The notes under the pieces were generated by a model that saw nothing but the letters and a program-made list of their open reading frames with translations, was not told where the DNA came from and did not search any database. From contig DASUWH010000016.1 of the NCBI GenBank assembly GCA_036378535.1, forward strand, positions 124,001-188,000: DNA of 64,000 nucleotides, written 5' to 3'. Positions 55,863 through 63,953 of the stretch are shown here, piece by piece (positions within the stretch are counted from its first letter, which is position 1; every line of letters starts with the position of its first letter). This DNA is from Gp1-AA122 sp036378535. GTDB taxonomy: Bacteria > Acidobacteriota > Terriglobia > Terriglobales > Acidobacteriaceae. The position numbers were made by a program, and so were the translations under genes.

Positions 55863-58115
55863 TCACTGCGCTGCCTTGCTCATTTCGAGCAGCAAATGGT
55901 TTTTGAAGCTGACGTCCAATCTGGGATCACCGCTCTCCACCGTTCCCAACTGAGTATCGTTTTCGTAGTTCACAACTGAGTACTTGCCGGGGGCAAGGCC
56001 GCGCAGTTCCACCTGCCCTTTCCATGGCTTGTCTTTTTCGGGCGCGTAGAAAGCGTAATGCATCTTTCCGTCTTTCTCGATCGCATACCCTTCCGGCGAA
56101 TCGTAGCCGTAAACATAGAGATCGCGAAACTCTCCCCGGGAGAGCATCTTGGCGTTGTAGATATCAATCCATTTTTTCCAGAGCGCTTCTTTTCTGGGCG
56201 TCAGTTCGACAGTTCTGAAATGGGGACCGTAGCCGGGCCAGGTGAACTTCGTCCCCACCACGGCTCCAACGCCCACCTCCGAGGCGAAATCCGACCCCTT
56301 ATCCACTTCATGCAAAGTGTTCATGAAGCGTATGTCGGTGAGTTCGACATGGTCGCCATAGACTGCCGCTTCCGGTCCCAGCAGGGCTTTGTACATCTTG
56401 GTCCGCAGCCGCACCTGTCGCGAACCCACCGGATCCGCAGTCACCGCCTGGTCAATGTAGGGCAGCCACGCCAAACTGGGTGGAGTTCCGCACGGGCAAG
56501 CCTGGGTGACGCTGTCCGGCTTCAGCGCGCGAGTCGTTTCCAGAATAATTTTGTAGATTTCTCCCACTGCATTGATGGAATCACTCGGCGATTTGTGATG
56601 ATGCTTGGGGTTGTAACAGGCGGGAACCGTGTACGAGAAATCCAGCTTGTGGCCGTCGAAGTCCCAACCCCGAATGAAGCGCTCAGTTAGGTGGCGATAG
56701 TATTGCTGCACCTCGGGAACTGCCGGGCACAACGCCCCCAAATCGGCCGTGGCGCGCGCTGGGTTGCCGTCTTTATCCAGGATCAGCCAGTCGGGATGCT
56801 CCTTCACCACATTGGATAATTGATAAGGCCTGTGGTTGAGAATATCTTTCCCATGCCCATCTTCTGCCACAATCGGAATCCACCACAGGGTGATTCGAAT
56901 GCCGGCATCGTGATAAGCCTTGACGACCTTCTGCAAGGAATCGTCAGGGAAGGTGTCGGTACGCGGCTCCCAGTCTCCGCGCGCCTTAAACCAGCCCGCA
57001 TCGAGCGTCGCCCATTTGAGCCCAAGCTCCTTCAGCTTGGGGATTGTGCCCAGCATCTGCTTGGGAGTGAAATCCATTTCATATCCCCAGCCGCACCAGT
57101 TGGCCTGGTAGTCCGCGTCGGTGGGATGGGCAAGGCTGACGCCGCTGCCCTGCAGCATCTTCGAATAGACGCTGAGCGGCTCGTAGAAGTCACCATGAAA
57201 GACTGAAACAAAGGTCAGAGGCGTGGTGTAAATCTGTCCCGGCTGCAGATGCAAATCGTCATCAAGAACGATTTCCGCGCTGACTCTCTTATCCGGGCGC
57301 GTGCTCACCGGCAGACTCAGTCGCAAGGGCACCGTCTCCGCATGTCCGATGGCTTCTCCCACGGCGCCGGTCCAAAAGGCGACGACCGGAATCCCGCCGC
57401 CAGTCTGATTCTCGTCTTTGTGCATGACGACCTGCATGGGGTTCTCGCGGGCGAACTTCTCCCCCACCTGCATAACGTCGTCTTTGCCCCAGGCCTCGCT
57501 TGATCCGTGGAAAGACCACATTTTGAAGGGAGCCGCTTGGGGATCACTGAGGGATGCATTCAGAATATGTCTCTGCGTGATCACCCGCTTAATCTCGAGA
57601 TCGCTGCTCCCGTTGTTCCGGTAGATGGTGGTCGTGAGCGCTAGGCCTGGCAGGTTGTCGTACACCTCGATGACCAAATCCTTCTCCAGAGTGGGCATCG
57701 AGCGACTCTTGCTCGGAATCTCCACGCGCTTTCCCGCCGGGCCCAGCCTGCCGCTGACTCCGGCCACGCGGGCATGGGGGAAATCGAAAACGAAATCAGC
57801 AATCTCCTTGTCTTGGCTTGCCACACTGTCGGCGCCTGCCTGAGCGTCCGCTTCTTCGTCATCGAGCGTGAGTTTCTTTCCGTCGCGCAGCAGGTTGGCT
57901 TGCAGGTACCCTGCTTCGCTCACCTGGAACTGTGCAGTAGCAGTTGTGATTATGACCGGACCGCCGGGACTGATGCTCACGCTGACGCGGGAACTCGGGG
58001 CGTTCGCAGGCTCCGCTGGCTTGCGGCTGCAGCTCACGACGGGCAACGTCAGCAGAAGTGCAGCCCAGAGCAAAATGACTTGACGCTGCAGCCGGGGGGA
58101 ACTGGGAGAGGGCAT
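55863..58115 (-). CDS. Lipoprotein GH36/GH27-type alpha-glycosidase
   Basis: This 750-residue protein has a lipoprotein signal (lipobox VVSC, Cys about 29). An N-terminal beta-sandwich (about 40-330) precedes a TIM barrel (about 335-650; ANWCGWGYEMDFTP, LKWATLDAGWFKARGDWEP) and a C-terminal beta domain. The nucleophile is probably Asp492 in GHKLDFSYT, the GH-D clan motif; AVTADPVGSRQ supplies the likely acid/base Asp. It releases an alpha-linked galactose, N-acetylgalactosamine or similar sugar at the outer membrane. A TTGACA promoter with an operator at 58168-58181 lies upstream. Confidence 0.88.
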   Translation of the reverse strand: MPSPSSPRLQRQVILLWAALLLTLPVVSCSRKPAEPANAPSSRVSVSISPGGPVIITTATAQFQVSEAGYLQANLLRDGKKLTLDDEEADAQAGADSVASQDKEIADFVFDFPHARVAGVSGRLGPAGKRVEIPSKSRSMPTLEKDLVIEVYDNLPGLALTTTIYRNNGSSDLEIKRVITQRHILNASLSDPQAAPFKMWSFHGSSEAWGKDDVMQVGEKFARENPMQVVMHKDENQTGGGIPVVAFWTGAVGEAIGHAETVPLRLSLPVSTRPDKRVSAEIVLDDDLHLQPGQIYTTPLTFVSVFHGDFYEPLSVYSKMLQGSGVSLAHPTDADYQANWCGWGYEMDFTPKQMLGTIPKLKELGLKWATLDAGWFKARGDWEPRTDTFPDDSLQKVVKAYHDAGIRITLWWIPIVAEDGHGKDILNHRPYQLSNVVKEHPDWLILDKDGNPARATADLGALCPAVPEVQQYYRHLTERFIRGWDFDGHKLDFSYTVPACYNPKHHHKSPSDSINAVGEIYKIILETTRALKPDSVTQACPCGTPPSLAWLPYIDQAVTADPVGSRQVRLRTKMYKALLGPEAAVYGDHVELTDIRFMNTLHEVDKGSDFASEVGVGAVVGTKFTWPGYGPHFRTVELTPRKEALWKKWIDIYNAKMLSRGEFRDLYVYGYDSPEGYAIEKDGKMHYAFYAPEKDKPWKGQVELRGLAPGKYSVVNYENDTQLGTVESGDPRLDVSFKNHLLLEMSKAAQ

Positions 58116-58167
58116 AGCCGATCCTTAATCAGCGAAAGCGGTGCTGAACCGAGCAACTTTGGGGTAG

Positions 58168-58181
58168 GTGTAACGTTTCAC
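58168..58181. promoter_or_regulatory. LacI-type operator before the GH36 gene
   Basis: GTGTAACGTTTCAC is near-palindromic around CG and matches 13 of 14 bases of the site at 63112-63125. It begins 10 bases after the -10 box of the minus-strand promoter, over the transcription start. Confidence 0.7.
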
Positions 58182-58191
58182 TAGTAGAAAG

Positions 58192-58220
58192 TAGATATAC
58201 TTCGGCCAGGGTCGTGTCAA
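58192..58220 (-). promoter_or_regulatory. Promoter of the GH36 gene (TTGACA -17- TATCTA)
   Basis: Minus strand TTGACA (58220-58215), a 17-base spacer, then TATCTA (58197-58192). The operator lies just downstream. Confidence 0.55.
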
Positions 58221-58325
58221 GAACAAAATCGCACTTTCTCTTCGCATCCAGCCAGAGGCACAGTCGCAAAGTATCTCGCCCCGCCCTGACAACGTCTGTG
58301 ATATGTGTCACCGTGCTAATTACTC

Positions 58326-59471
58326 TCAGAGAACTGGCTGTGGACACCTCTTGGCTTTGTCGGTGACAAAGAGCGCCTCAATCTCACGCGAAAACTTCAA
58401 TCCGCGACCGTTTGCGAATTCAATCAAGGTATCCAAACAAGCATGGGGGTGAATTGTGTGCGGCGATTCACATTTGTGACTGCCCAGCAACACGCCCAGT
58501 TGAATCGCGCTGTCGATCACGTTGTTGTTTCTCTGCCCGGATGCAGTTGCATCAGGGCTGAAAAAAGGAATACCGGCCGCCAACCCTGCGACGATACCCC
58601 CGAGCAGCGAGTCGCCTGCACCCGCGGTCGATGCGATATCTACTTCCGGAGCTGGACAATACTGAGTTCGCTTTGCCGTGATTCCGAACGCGCCCATCTT
58701 CCCCGCGCTGACAACCACCGTAAGATCGGGAAAGGAATTACGCAGCAGATCCTGGCATTTTTCGACAAAGGGCAGCGGCGCCGCCGGCGAGAAAGCGCAA
58801 CCGACCAACTTCTCGCCTTCGTCCTCATTGAGCGATACCAGGTCAAGCAGCTTGAACATGCCCAACTGGAGCGCAGGCTGCACCTCCGCAGCCGCAAAGG
58901 AGGCCGCGCGCAACGAACCATTGCGAGTAGCCTGCTGCAAGAAATAATCTCGAACTTCGAGAGGAACTTCCGGAACGGCCACTGCTACAAGCTGCTCTCC
59001 GGCGGGTCGCAGAAGATCCCCACTTGCAGCAATATCGCGTCGCGACAAATCTGACGCCGCCGAATGGCTGGTTGTGATGTTTCCGCCAGTGCCGTCGGGG
59101 TACTGGAAGCACACACTAAACAGGGTAGGCGACCCGGGAACGGCCTGGATCCGGCTGGTCTCCATTCCGGTTTCCCTCATTTCCTGAATGAGGCGGCGGC
59201 CGCTGGCATCGTCTCCGACCTTCGCAATTGGGGTGACCCGGAACGAGGCTTCTGAACGGCCCGCGCCCAGCAACTTCGCTACGTAATGCAGGACGATGTG
59301 CAGCTTGCAGTAATCGCGCACATCGCGCAAACGCCCCAGCCGGCTTTCATTTCTTCCGAGAGTGTGCTCACCTTCGAGTTCAAAGAAAACTCCGGTGCCG
59401 ACGCCCCCCACGCCAACCAGCTGCCGGTAAGGGGATTTGGCGTCGATGCGCAGATGACGACCCGAGCTCAC
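58326..59471 (-). CDS. PfkB-family carbohydrate kinase
   Basis: This 381-residue protein has the PfkB (ribokinase) fold. The sugar-binding GVGGVGTGVF start is followed by VGDDASG, and the ATP site STAGAGDSLLGGIVAG carries the catalytic Asp. The GTG start overlaps the TGA of the NagB-like gene by four bases (GTGA), so the two are translationally coupled. It phosphorylates a sugar, probably the sugar phosphate made by its neighbour, in the cytoplasm; ribokinase, fructokinase and tagatose-6-phosphate kinase relatives are possible. Confidence 0.9.
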   Translation of the reverse strand: MSSGRHLRIDAKSPYRQLVGVGGVGTGVFFELEGEHTLGRNESRLGRLRDVRDYCKLHIVLHYVAKLLGAGRSEASFRVTPIAKVGDDASGRRLIQEMRETGMETSRIQAVPGSPTLFSVCFQYPDGTGGNITTSHSAASDLSRRDIAASGDLLRPAGEQLVAVAVPEVPLEVRDYFLQQATRNGSLRAASFAAAEVQPALQLGMFKLLDLVSLNEDEGEKLVGCAFSPAAPLPFVEKCQDLLRNSFPDLTVVVSAGKMGAFGITAKRTQYCPAPEVDIASTAGAGDSLLGGIVAGLAAGIPFFSPDATASGQRNNNVIDSAIQLGVLLGSHKCESPHTIHPHACLDTLIEFANGRGLKFSREIEALFVTDKAKRCPQPVL

Positions 59472-60352
59472 AGCAACTCCCAGTCTGGATTCTCGCTGAT
59501 CGGGTGGCGCGCGGTCTCTGCCGTCGCGGTAATAATGGCGTCAGCGTGACGCTGCAGCAGAGTCATGGGATATTCGACATCCGGCTCCGCGAAAAGAGCC
59601 ACCCGCAGCGCGGTTTGCTTCCATGCTCCCGTGTCGCTATATACGCGCACTTTCTTTGCGGAGAGACACTCCTTGATGCCCAGAGTGACCGACATGGGCG
59701 GAACAAACTGATAAGCGCTCCCGAAGGTCCGCTGCGCCAGGGCCAGAATTGTGTCGTGATTATTCTCCTGGATGCGAATGCTGGAATTCGCCAATTCCTC
59801 GAGCGTGATGGAACTATAGGGATGCCGCCTTGCCTGGTTGTAGGCCACGTGCCCATCCTGCCCCCAACCGCCAATCGTGATATCGATGGGCGCGCTTCCA
59901 ATTTCCGCCGCTACCTTCTCCATCGTCGCGGGCACAAGCCAGAATCTCTGCGCTTGCGGAACCGCCAACTCCGGCCGGATTCCTCCATAAAAATGTTTTT
60001 CCATGAAGCTGCGGAAATTGTACGGATGTCCCGCAGGCAAGGGCCGCCCTTGCCAATCCAGGCATTCATCCATGTGGAACACAAATAGCTTCCGCAGGGA
60101 AAGGTTGCGGCTGTTGACCAACTCAGTAAACGGCTTGTACCAGCAAGACGGACCACAAGGAACGATTGCCCGAGTTGCCGCGCCCTGGCGGTTGTTCTCT
60201 GCGATCTCCTGTCCCAATTCCTCAGCCATCAACCGCCCCATTTCCTCTGAATCCCGGACCATGCGGAACTGGGTTCGCAACTGAGGATGCCGAGCGAGTT
60301 CGGCGGCCGGAATCTTGCACCAGCGGTAAAGGTCATTCTTCAAGATACCCAT
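59468..60352 (-). CDS. NagB-like sugar-phosphate isomerase/deaminase
   Basis: ATG 60352 with GGAGAGAT ahead gives 294 residues; an earlier ATG at 60433 overlaps the LacI gene end. The NagB fold is clear: FHMDECLDW (metal/substrate Asp), GGWGQDGHVAYNQ and a C-terminal HADAIITAT. In glucosamine-6-phosphate deaminase the second motif reads DGHIAFNE; here Gln replaces the Glu, so a standard deaminase mechanism is uncertain. It probably isomerises or deaminates a hexosamine or hexose phosphate for the PfkB kinase. Confidence 0.85.
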   Translation of the reverse strand: MGILKNDLYRWCKIPAAELARHPQLRTQFRMVRDSEEMGRLMAEELGQEIAENNRQGAATRAIVPCGPSCWYKPFTELVNSRNLSLRKLFVFHMDECLDWQGRPLPAGHPYNFRSFMEKHFYGGIRPELAVPQAQRFWLVPATMEKVAAEIGSAPIDITIGGWGQDGHVAYNQARRHPYSSITLEELANSSIRIQENNHDTILALAQRTFGSAYQFVPPMSVTLGIKECLSAKKVRVYSDTGAWKQTALRVALFAEPDVEYPMTLLQRHADAIITATAETARHPISENPDWELL

Positions 60353-60419
60353 ATCTCTCCGCATTCGTGTGGAGCGGACACTGCCTTCCGGGGTGCGCGC
60401 GGCGAATGCCTTCGCAAGA

Positions 60420-61472
60420 TCATGACATCGCATCGCCAGCAGCCGGGCAGGTCGACTCGCGAATCATCAGCTTGGGCGAAACCTTACGATGCTTCGCCGC
60501 TGCCGGTTTCTTTTCTATACTTGCTCGAATCGATTCTTCGATGATTTCTGCTCCCAACGAGCCCTGCATCTCGAGCTGTTGCCGCACGGTGGTAAGCGGA
60601 GGATTGTAAAACTCCGAGCTGGGCAGATCGTCGAAGCCCACTACCGAACAATCCGCGGGCACGCGCCGGCCAGCTTTGGTCAGCGACCGAATCGCGGCGC
60701 AGGCGGTGAGGTCGTCAAAGGCAACCAGGGCGGTAAACTCGCGTCGTCGTCGCAACAATTCATCGGTTATTTCGCAGCCCTCGACGTAACTTGAATTCCC
60801 TCCCTTAATTTCTAAAACCAGGTTGGGATCGATCGTCAGCCCGACATCGTGCGCACAGCTTTCCAGGCCGCGCCAACGCTGCTGGCTGTCTACCAGGCTC
60901 TTTGGACCTTTGATAAACGCGATCCGGCTATGACCAAGCTCGTAGAGGTGCTGCAGCGCTTGCCTGGTGCCGGCTTCATTGTCTACCACGATGGAACAGA
61001 CAGCTCCCCGATCCAGCTCGCGTCCTATCACCACGGCCGGAGTATCGCGCTCAGCATGCTCAGCCAAAAGGTCGGTATCCACATGAACCGGATTCGCAAT
61101 CGCGATAATTCCCTCGACTCGCCTCGATAGCAACAGGTCCAGGCATCGTGGAAATTGTGAGCGGTCATTTTGCAGGTCGGTGGTGATCGGAAAATAGCCG
61201 GAGGACCGCAGATGATTCTCAATGCCTCGCAGTATCTGCGTGCAATAGGCATCCGTTATATCGAATACCACTACGCCGATCGTGTGACTGCGCTTGATTC
61301 GCAGGGAGCGCGCAAACAAGTTAGGGCGGTAGCCCAGGCGTTTTGCCACTTTCCAGATGCGCGTGCGCGTCCGCGGGGAGATACGAGTCGCAGCAGGGCC
61401 ATCATTCAGCACCATGGAAACGGTCGTTACCGAGAATCCACTTTCACCGGCAACATCGCGAATGGTTACCAT
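60420..61472 (-). CDS. LacI-family transcriptional regulator
   Basis: This 350-residue protein has an N-terminal LacI helix-turn-helix (about 3-24; IRDVAGESGFSVTTVSMVLN), the hinge YRPNLFARSLR, and a periplasmic-binding-protein effector domain (about 62-340; GVVVFDITDAYCTQILRG, DNEAGTRQAL, GFDDLP). It probably represses the surrounding sugar genes and is released by a sugar or sugar phosphate. Matching palindromes at 58168-58181 and 63112-63125 fit its operators. Its stop overlaps an early start of the NagB-like gene. Confidence 0.93.
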   Translation of the reverse strand: MVTIRDVAGESGFSVTTVSMVLNDGPAATRISPRTRTRIWKVAKRLGYRPNLFARSLRIKRSHTIGVVVFDITDAYCTQILRGIENHLRSSGYFPITTDLQNDRSQFPRCLDLLLSRRVEGIIAIANPVHVDTDLLAEHAERDTPAVVIGRELDRGAVCSIVVDNEAGTRQALQHLYELGHSRIAFIKGPKSLVDSQQRWRGLESCAHDVGLTIDPNLVLEIKGGNSSYVEGCEITDELLRRRREFTALVAFDDLTACAAIRSLTKAGRRVPADCSVVGFDDLPSSEFYNPPLTTVRQQLEMQGSLGAEIIEESIRASIEKKPAAAKHRKVSPKLMIRESTCPAAGDAMS

Positions 61473-61528
61473 CCTTGTCTCCCTGATCAGTTGCGCCCAG
61501 CCTGTGACCTACCCGGCGAAATGATCTG

Positions 61529-61560
61529 TCATCCCGGCCGGAGCGGAGGGACCTTGTGTT
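61529..61560. repeat. TGTCATCC repeat remnant at the HAD phosphatase 3' end
   Basis: tgtcatcccggccggagcggagggaccttgtgttt is the same element as at 7573. Read on the minus strand it encodes the C-terminus HKVPPLRPG and the TGA stop. Confidence 0.65.
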
Positions 61561-62311
61561 TCGGCGCTGCCTGATCCCATACCCCTTTTGCAAACAGCGC
61601 TTCCAGTTCCTGATGATCTTTCATCACCCAGTCTGCCTCGCCAAGGTCCTCCGCGGCCAAAGTCGTACAAATAGCAACGACCCGGCATCCGGCGGCGCGC
61701 GCCGAGCGCACCCCATAAGGCGCATTCTCGACCACCAGACAGCGCGCCGGTTCGACGCCTAGAAGTTCCGCTGCCCGCCGAAAAGGCTCAGGGTCGGGTT
61801 TGGGCTGGGCAACGTCGTCGGCAGTGATCACACAATGAAACAAGCGTTCTACGTCAGGCGACAGGGCTCTCTTCACAGACTGGCGCGAAGAGCCCGTAAC
61901 CATTGCCAGTTTATATCCAGACTTCCGCAAGCGACGAAGCAACTCCAACACGCCGGCATAGAACACCCGCGGGCCAAGTGCAACATCGTGCTGGCGGCGG
62001 CGTTCCACCAACTGCTTGACGCGCGCATCGGTGATGGGAATCTCACGCTCGGCGCACAGGGTCGCAATCAATTGGGGTGTGGGCTGTCCTTCACGCAAGT
62101 AAATCTCGCGCGGTGTTGTAGTGATTCCGATTTCCTGCAGCACCAACTCGTAAGCGCGGTAATAGTTCTTGGCGGAATCCACCAACACGCCGTCCCAATC
62201 GAAGATGACTGCATCCACGCGGCCGGATGCCGGCCGCTCGGCGGACCCCCGCCGCTCTCCGTCAATAGGTTCGTTGTTGGTCCTCGGCACCATTCCAGCG
62301 TTGTTCAGCAA
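61529..62311 (-). CDS. HAD-family sugar phosphatase / phosphoglucomutase-like
   Basis: The 260-residue product has HAD motif I DWDGVLVDS (Asp38 nucleophile, Asp40), motif II MVTGSS, motif III KPDPEPF and the motif IV ENAPYGVRSA. The cap follows motif I as in beta-phosphoglucomutase-type phosphatases. It would dephosphorylate or isomerise a sugar phosphate in the cytoplasm. The start may be TTG 62311 immediately after the aldolase TAG, or ATG 62293. The last eight residues and stop come from a repeat, replacing the native tail. Confidence 0.88.
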   Translation of the reverse strand: MLNNAGMVPRTNNEPIDGERRGSAERPASGRVDAVIFDWDGVLVDSAKNYYRAYELVLQEIGITTTPREIYLREGQPTPQLIATLCAEREIPITDARVKQLVERRRQHDVALGPRVFYAGVLELLRRLRKSGYKLAMVTGSSRQSVKRALSPDVERLFHCVITADDVAQPKPDPEPFRRAAELLGVEPARCLVVENAPYGVRSARAAGCRVVAICTTLAAEDLGEADWVMKDHQELEALFAKGVWDQAAPKHKVPPLRPG

Positions 62312-63070
62312 CTATTGCCCGGCCTTGGATCCACTCTTCCGGTCAGCGCATCCATTCTGGCCATAACTGGTGTGATAACGGTCAAACCACTTGCGCACTT
62401 CTTGCGCCGGCAGCGGCGCGGGATTACCCAGTTGCATCGCGAGATGGCAAGTTTTGGCGACATCCTCCAGCATGACGGCGGCTTTCAGGGCGGCAGCAGG
62501 AGTGGCGCCGAAGGTAAACGCTCCATGATTCGCCAGTAGCACAGCCGGACCACCATAGCGATACTTGAGAATGGCTTCCCCGATGTGATTCTCGGCATTG
62601 TCCACATAAGGAGCACACGGTATCTCTGCGCCGAACTCGTCGGCAATAGCCGTCAAATAGGCGGGGATGGCCTGCCCCAGCACGGCAAAGCTGGTCGCGT
62701 AATTGGAATGGGTGTGGACCACGGCGCCGATATCCGGGCAGTGGGAATACAAATACAAATGGTGCGGCAGATCCACGCTGGGATTGAGCCTATCTCCCGC
62801 GTCTCCGGTTTCGATTTTGCGGCCGTTCAAGTCTGTCGCCACCAGCAAAGCAGGAGTGAGCTTCTCATAATCCATTCCGCTGGGCTTGATCAGGACGATT
62901 CCCGCATCGCGGTCAATGCCACTGGCGTTGCCGCTATGCATGGTCACCAAGCCCGATCGGTAAATTCCCAGGTTGGCTTCGAGCACTTGCTCGCGCAGCG
63001 GGCTTAGATCCTTCACGAAGTCCCCTCGCGCCGAGTGTCGCAATCCATTGCCAACAAAATCATCATGCAA
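62312..63070 (-). CDS. AraD-like class II aldolase/epimerase
   Basis: This 252-residue protein has the class II aldolase/adducin fold. The zinc ligands are His119 and His121 (VVHTHS) and His182 (ANHGAF). The phrase NPSVDLPHH matches the Asp-type motif of L-ribulose-5-phosphate 4-epimerase (PSSDTPTH) rather than the Glu of fuculose aldolase, and the ADEF segment aligns with the AraD Asp. It acts on a sugar phosphate in the cytoplasm. The stop abuts the HAD start, so the two are coupled. Confidence 0.88.
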   Translation of the reverse strand: MHDDFVGNGLRHSARGDFVKDLSPLREQVLEANLGIYRSGLVTMHSGNASGIDRDAGIVLIKPSGMDYEKLTPALLVATDLNGRKIETGDAGDRLNPSVDLPHHLYLYSHCPDIGAVVHTHSNYATSFAVLGQAIPAYLTAIADEFGAEIPCAPYVDNAENHIGEAILKYRYGGPAVLLANHGAFTFGATPAAALKAAVMLEDVAKTCHLAMQLGNPAPLPAQEVRKWFDRYHTSYGQNGCADRKSGSKAGQ

Positions 63071-63073
63071 TGG

Positions 63074-63102
63074 TTGACACCGGCTCGCCAGAAGTCTACA
63101 TT
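63074..63102 (+). promoter_or_regulatory. Promoter of the class I aldolase gene (TTGACA -17- TACATT)
   Basis: TTGACA (63074-63079), a 17-base spacer, and TACATT (63097-63102). The operator at 63112 begins nine bases downstream. Confidence 0.6.
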
Positions 63103-63111
63103 ACCCCCGTA

Positions 63112-63125
63112 TTGTAACGTTTCAC
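63112..63125. promoter_or_regulatory. LacI-type operator between the divergent aldolase genes
   Basis: TTGTAACGTTTCAC differs at one base from the site before the GH36 gene. It overlaps the expected start of the + transcript and a TACAAT on the minus strand, so it could control both directions. Confidence 0.7.
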
Positions 63126-63137
63126 CGGAGAAAATGC

Positions 63138-63950
63138 TTGGGCGATTTAGGGAAGGCGATTCGGTTGAAACGGATTCTCCGGTCCGGCCGCGGCACGCTG
63201 GTCATCGCCTTTGACCACGCCCTGGTCCTGGGCCCTATTCCCGGTACACTCGATCCCGCCGGTCAGATCCGCCGATTCATCGAAGCAGTCCCGGACGCGG
63301 TCCTGCTGAATTTCGGGAATTTCCGGTATTTTGCCGAGGCGAATTGCTCCGCGGGCTTGCCCGGTCTGATTGCTCGCCTCGATTGGACCACCGCTTTTAA
63401 CGAGAGCGCGAAGACTGCTCCTCAAGGTTTTAAAACCTGCCTCGTTGCTCACCCGGAGGAAGCTCTTAATGCCGGAGCCGATGCTGTGATCACTTTTTTG
63501 ACCATCGGCAGCGGCGATGCGGAATTTGAAAGGAAGGAAATAGAGCGCGTGGGCCAGCTCGCACGCGACTGCGAGAAAGTGGGCATACCCTTCATGGTTG
63601 AATCGATCGCGCGCGGAGCCCAGGTGGAGAATCCCCGCGATCCGGAGTGGCTCATGCTTCACACTCGCATCGCCGCTGAGTTAGGGGCTGACGCGATCAA
63701 GACCGAAAATGCGAGCAACACGGAAGCTTTGGCAACCGTGATCGCGGCATGTCCCGTGCCGATTCTCGTGCTCGGGGGCAGCCGCACCGGTTCCGATGAA
63801 GACGTCCTGGATACCGTGCGGGGCATTATCCAGGCGGGTGCTGCCGGCGTCTTTTTCGGGCGCAACATTTTTCAGGCGGACAACATGGCCGAACTTCTAA
63901 AGCGGGTGCGCTCCGCGCTCGCCGGCAAAGTATCGGCCCAAGGACAATAA
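63138..63950 (+). CDS. Class I (DhnA/LsrF-type) aldolase
   Basis: From TTG 63138 with GGAG ahead the product has 270 residues. It is a TIM-barrel class I aldolase of the DhnA/DeoC superfamily: VIAFDHALVLGP near the N-terminus, Schiff-base Lys188 in DAIKTEN and the phosphate-binding VLGGSR and GVFFGRNIF. It cleaves or transfers a keto-sugar phosphate in the cytoplasm, fructose-1,6-bisphosphate or tagatose-1,6-bisphosphate or LsrF-like substrates. It is followed at three bases by an FGGY kinase gene, so they form an operon. Confidence 0.88.
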   Translation: MGDLGKAIRLKRILRSGRGTLVIAFDHALVLGPIPGTLDPAGQIRRFIEAVPDAVLLNFGNFRYFAEANCSAGLPGLIARLDWTTAFNESAKTAPQGFKTCLVAHPEEALNAGADAVITFLTIGSGDAEFERKEIERVGQLARDCEKVGIPFMVESIARGAQVENPRDPEWLMLHTRIAAELGADAIKTENASNTEALATVIAACPVPILVLGGSRTGSDEDVLDTVRGIIQAGAAGVFFGRNIFQADNMAELLKRVRSALAGKVSAQGQ

Positions 63951-63953
63951 TCA

